Source: a virus. Taken from it: a DNA stretch of 28,509 nt. The stretch lies in the IMG/VR virus record IMGVR_UViG_3300027760_000064, positions 1-28,509 of that record; one strand, given 5' to 3'. How positions within the stretch are numbered: the stretch's first letter is position 1; every line of letters starts with the position of its first letter. The notes below the pieces were generated by a model. That model had not been told where the DNA came from. It did no database searches and saw only the letters and a list, made by a program, of their open reading frames with translations. Made by a program: the position numbers and the translations under genes. This document shows, one piece after another, positions 27,777 to 28,509 of the stretch.

Positions 27777-27943
27777 GAGGTTATTTATTGTCGCAAACCT
27801 TGTCGCAATAGTGTAATTAAGTGTCGAAAAGTGTTTAATTGTGTGTGAATAAATAGGCGCATTCCGAGAATACCACCGGGACTAAACACCTGTTTCCGAT
27901 AAAGAAATTTTATATTATATCACGAATTTCCGAGACTGTCACC

Positions 27944-28011
27944 GTATCATTTCCGCAACACTTCCGTTGTTTCCATACAACGCTTGACAATTCTCTCCAC
28001 CAGAGTAGAAT
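27944..28011 (+). promoter_or_regulatory. Early promoter P10
   Basis: Decayed distal site GTATC-ATTTCC-GCAAC (27944-27959) and dyad GTTGT-TTCCAT-ACAAC (27966-27981), 22 bp apart; TTGACA (27984-27989), 16-bp spacer, TAGAAT (28006-28011); leader ATTCTGTTGTGAAGAAAAAC. Confidence 0.85.
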
Positions 28012-28048
28012 AGATTCTGTTGTGAAGAAAAACCTCAAGGGAAATTAA

Positions 28049-28135
28049 ATGGAAATGATTGAATCGGTCCTCTTCTTGGTAATCGATATTGTTTACCGTG
28101 TTGTATTGCTCCTGGTTGAGACCGGCGCAGTTTAA
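28049..28135 (+). CDS. 28-residue membrane peptide
   Basis: MEMIESVLFLVIDIVYRVVL followed by LLVETGAV: one amphipathic/membrane helix. First gene behind P10, with AAGGGAAATTAA upstream of the ATG. Too short for any family call. Confidence 0.55.
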   Translation: MEMIESVLFLVIDIVYRVVLLLVETGAV

Positions 28136-28164
28136 TCCATATACTCTAATAGGAATATAATATA

Positions 28165-28335
28165 ATGCAATCAGCTAATGGTGCCAGTATCGCACGTGCC
28201 ACTCAGGGTTTGGAATTGATCATTGCCCACCTTAAAGCAGGCAATGTAATCACCAAATTGCCTCCGCGTGGTCGTAAAGCGCGTCAATTCAAACCTCTAG
28301 TGGCAGCTAAACCTGTTACACCACGCGGAGTCTAA
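28165..28335 (+). CDS. 56-residue basic protein
   Basis: MQSANGASIARATQGLELII, AHLKAGNVITKLPPRGRKAR, then QFKPLVAAKPVTPRGV. Helical start and a basic Pro-rich end, suggesting nucleic-acid contact. AGGAATATAATATA precedes the ATG. Not recognised. Confidence 0.55.
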   Translation: MQSANGASIARATQGLELIIAHLKAGNVITKLPPRGRKARQFKPLVAAKPVTPRGV

Positions 28336-28336
28336 T

Positions 28337-28509
28337 ATGGCATATACCGTATTTCACCGCACACCATTGCAAGATTCGTATTCAGCAGTAAAGGGTCTAG
28401 AGGGTCCATTCCACTATGCCAATGGTATGACTCTATACTATGATCCAATTGAGGGTAAGTATTGGAATCCTAAGTCTGATATGTTCCTCGAATATGATGA
28501 ATATATCTC
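28337..28509 (+). CDS. Hypothetical protein, 3' end outside window
   Basis: The first 57 residues are visible (MAYTVFHRTPLQDSYSAVKG...LYYDPIEGKYWNPKSDMF) and the frame is open at the right edge. It starts one base after the previous stop. Tyr-rich, beta-like. Not recognised. Confidence 0.55.
   Translation, partial: MAYTVFHRTPLQDSYSAVKGLEGPFHYANGMTLYYDPIEGKYWNPKSDMFLEYDEYI

Larger units (their letters stand above)
27764..28048 (+). promoter_or_regulatory. 285-bp non-coding control region
   Basis: No ORF of note on either strand. It contains a late-box-like CATAAATA (27769-27776), a second AATAAATA nearby (27848-27855), a GTCGCAA repeat (27790s and 27800s), an AT-rich stretch (27905-27920) and promoter P10. 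A small RNA or late antisense function cannot be judged. Confidence 0.5.

Overview
This window comes from a T4-like (contractile-tail) bacteriophage. The gene order 33-59-32 (late-transcription accessory factor, helicase loader, single-strand DNA-binding protein) is diagnostic. PhoH, a CobS-like AAA ATPase, a MazG-like pyrophosphohydrolase, a 2OG-Fe(II) oxygenase, a VirX1-type flavin halogenase and T4-style late boxes (TATAAATA) match the marine/freshwater, cyanophage-like branch of T4-like phages. I see no photosynthesis genes. The host cannot be named; the tmRNA is of the permuted two-piece type known from Alphaproteobacteria, some Betaproteobacteria and some cyanobacteria.

Layout. Positions 1-2532 (+) hold two virion/tail genes, the first with a peptidoglycan-hydrolase domain, closed by a bidirectional terminator. 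Positions 2576-15638 are all on the minus strand: replication/late-transcription core (32, 59, 33), a 2OG oxygenase, a secreted SleB-type hydrolase, a tmRNA gene, a large fibronectin-III tail fibre/adhesin, a PD-(D/E)XK exonuclease, phoH, a MazG-like protein, many small unknown genes and a CobS-like ATPase. Positions 15639-15784 are a divergent control region: an early-type promoter firing left and a late-type promoter firing right. The late promoter serves a P-loop kinase whose N-terminus looks like a capsid-targeting peptide. From 16500 to the right edge (+) lies an accessory/early region of about 40 mostly tiny genes in short operons, interrupted by a flavin-dependent halogenase.

Two systems stand out. 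First, positions 5415-5760 (-) encode a circularly permuted, two-piece tmRNA. It has its own sigma70-type promoter, a 7-bp acceptor stem that includes the G3-U70 alanine identity pair, an encoded CCA, a T-arm, an inter-piece helix H2, and a tag frame reading ANDSEYALAA followed by stop. Second, ten early promoters share one architecture: a 16-bp dyad GTTGY-N6-RCAAC just upstream of the -35, often preceded by a second dyad 20-22 bp further up, then TTGAC, a 16-17 bp spacer, TATAAT/TAGAAT and usually a conserved 5' leader. This looks like a phage early regulon controlled by one DNA-binding protein acting on one face of the helix.

Many genes overlap by 1-17 bases (TAATG, ATGA), so the minus-strand block and the plus-strand modules are translationally coupled operons. 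Most of the small genes have no assignable function from sequence alone.
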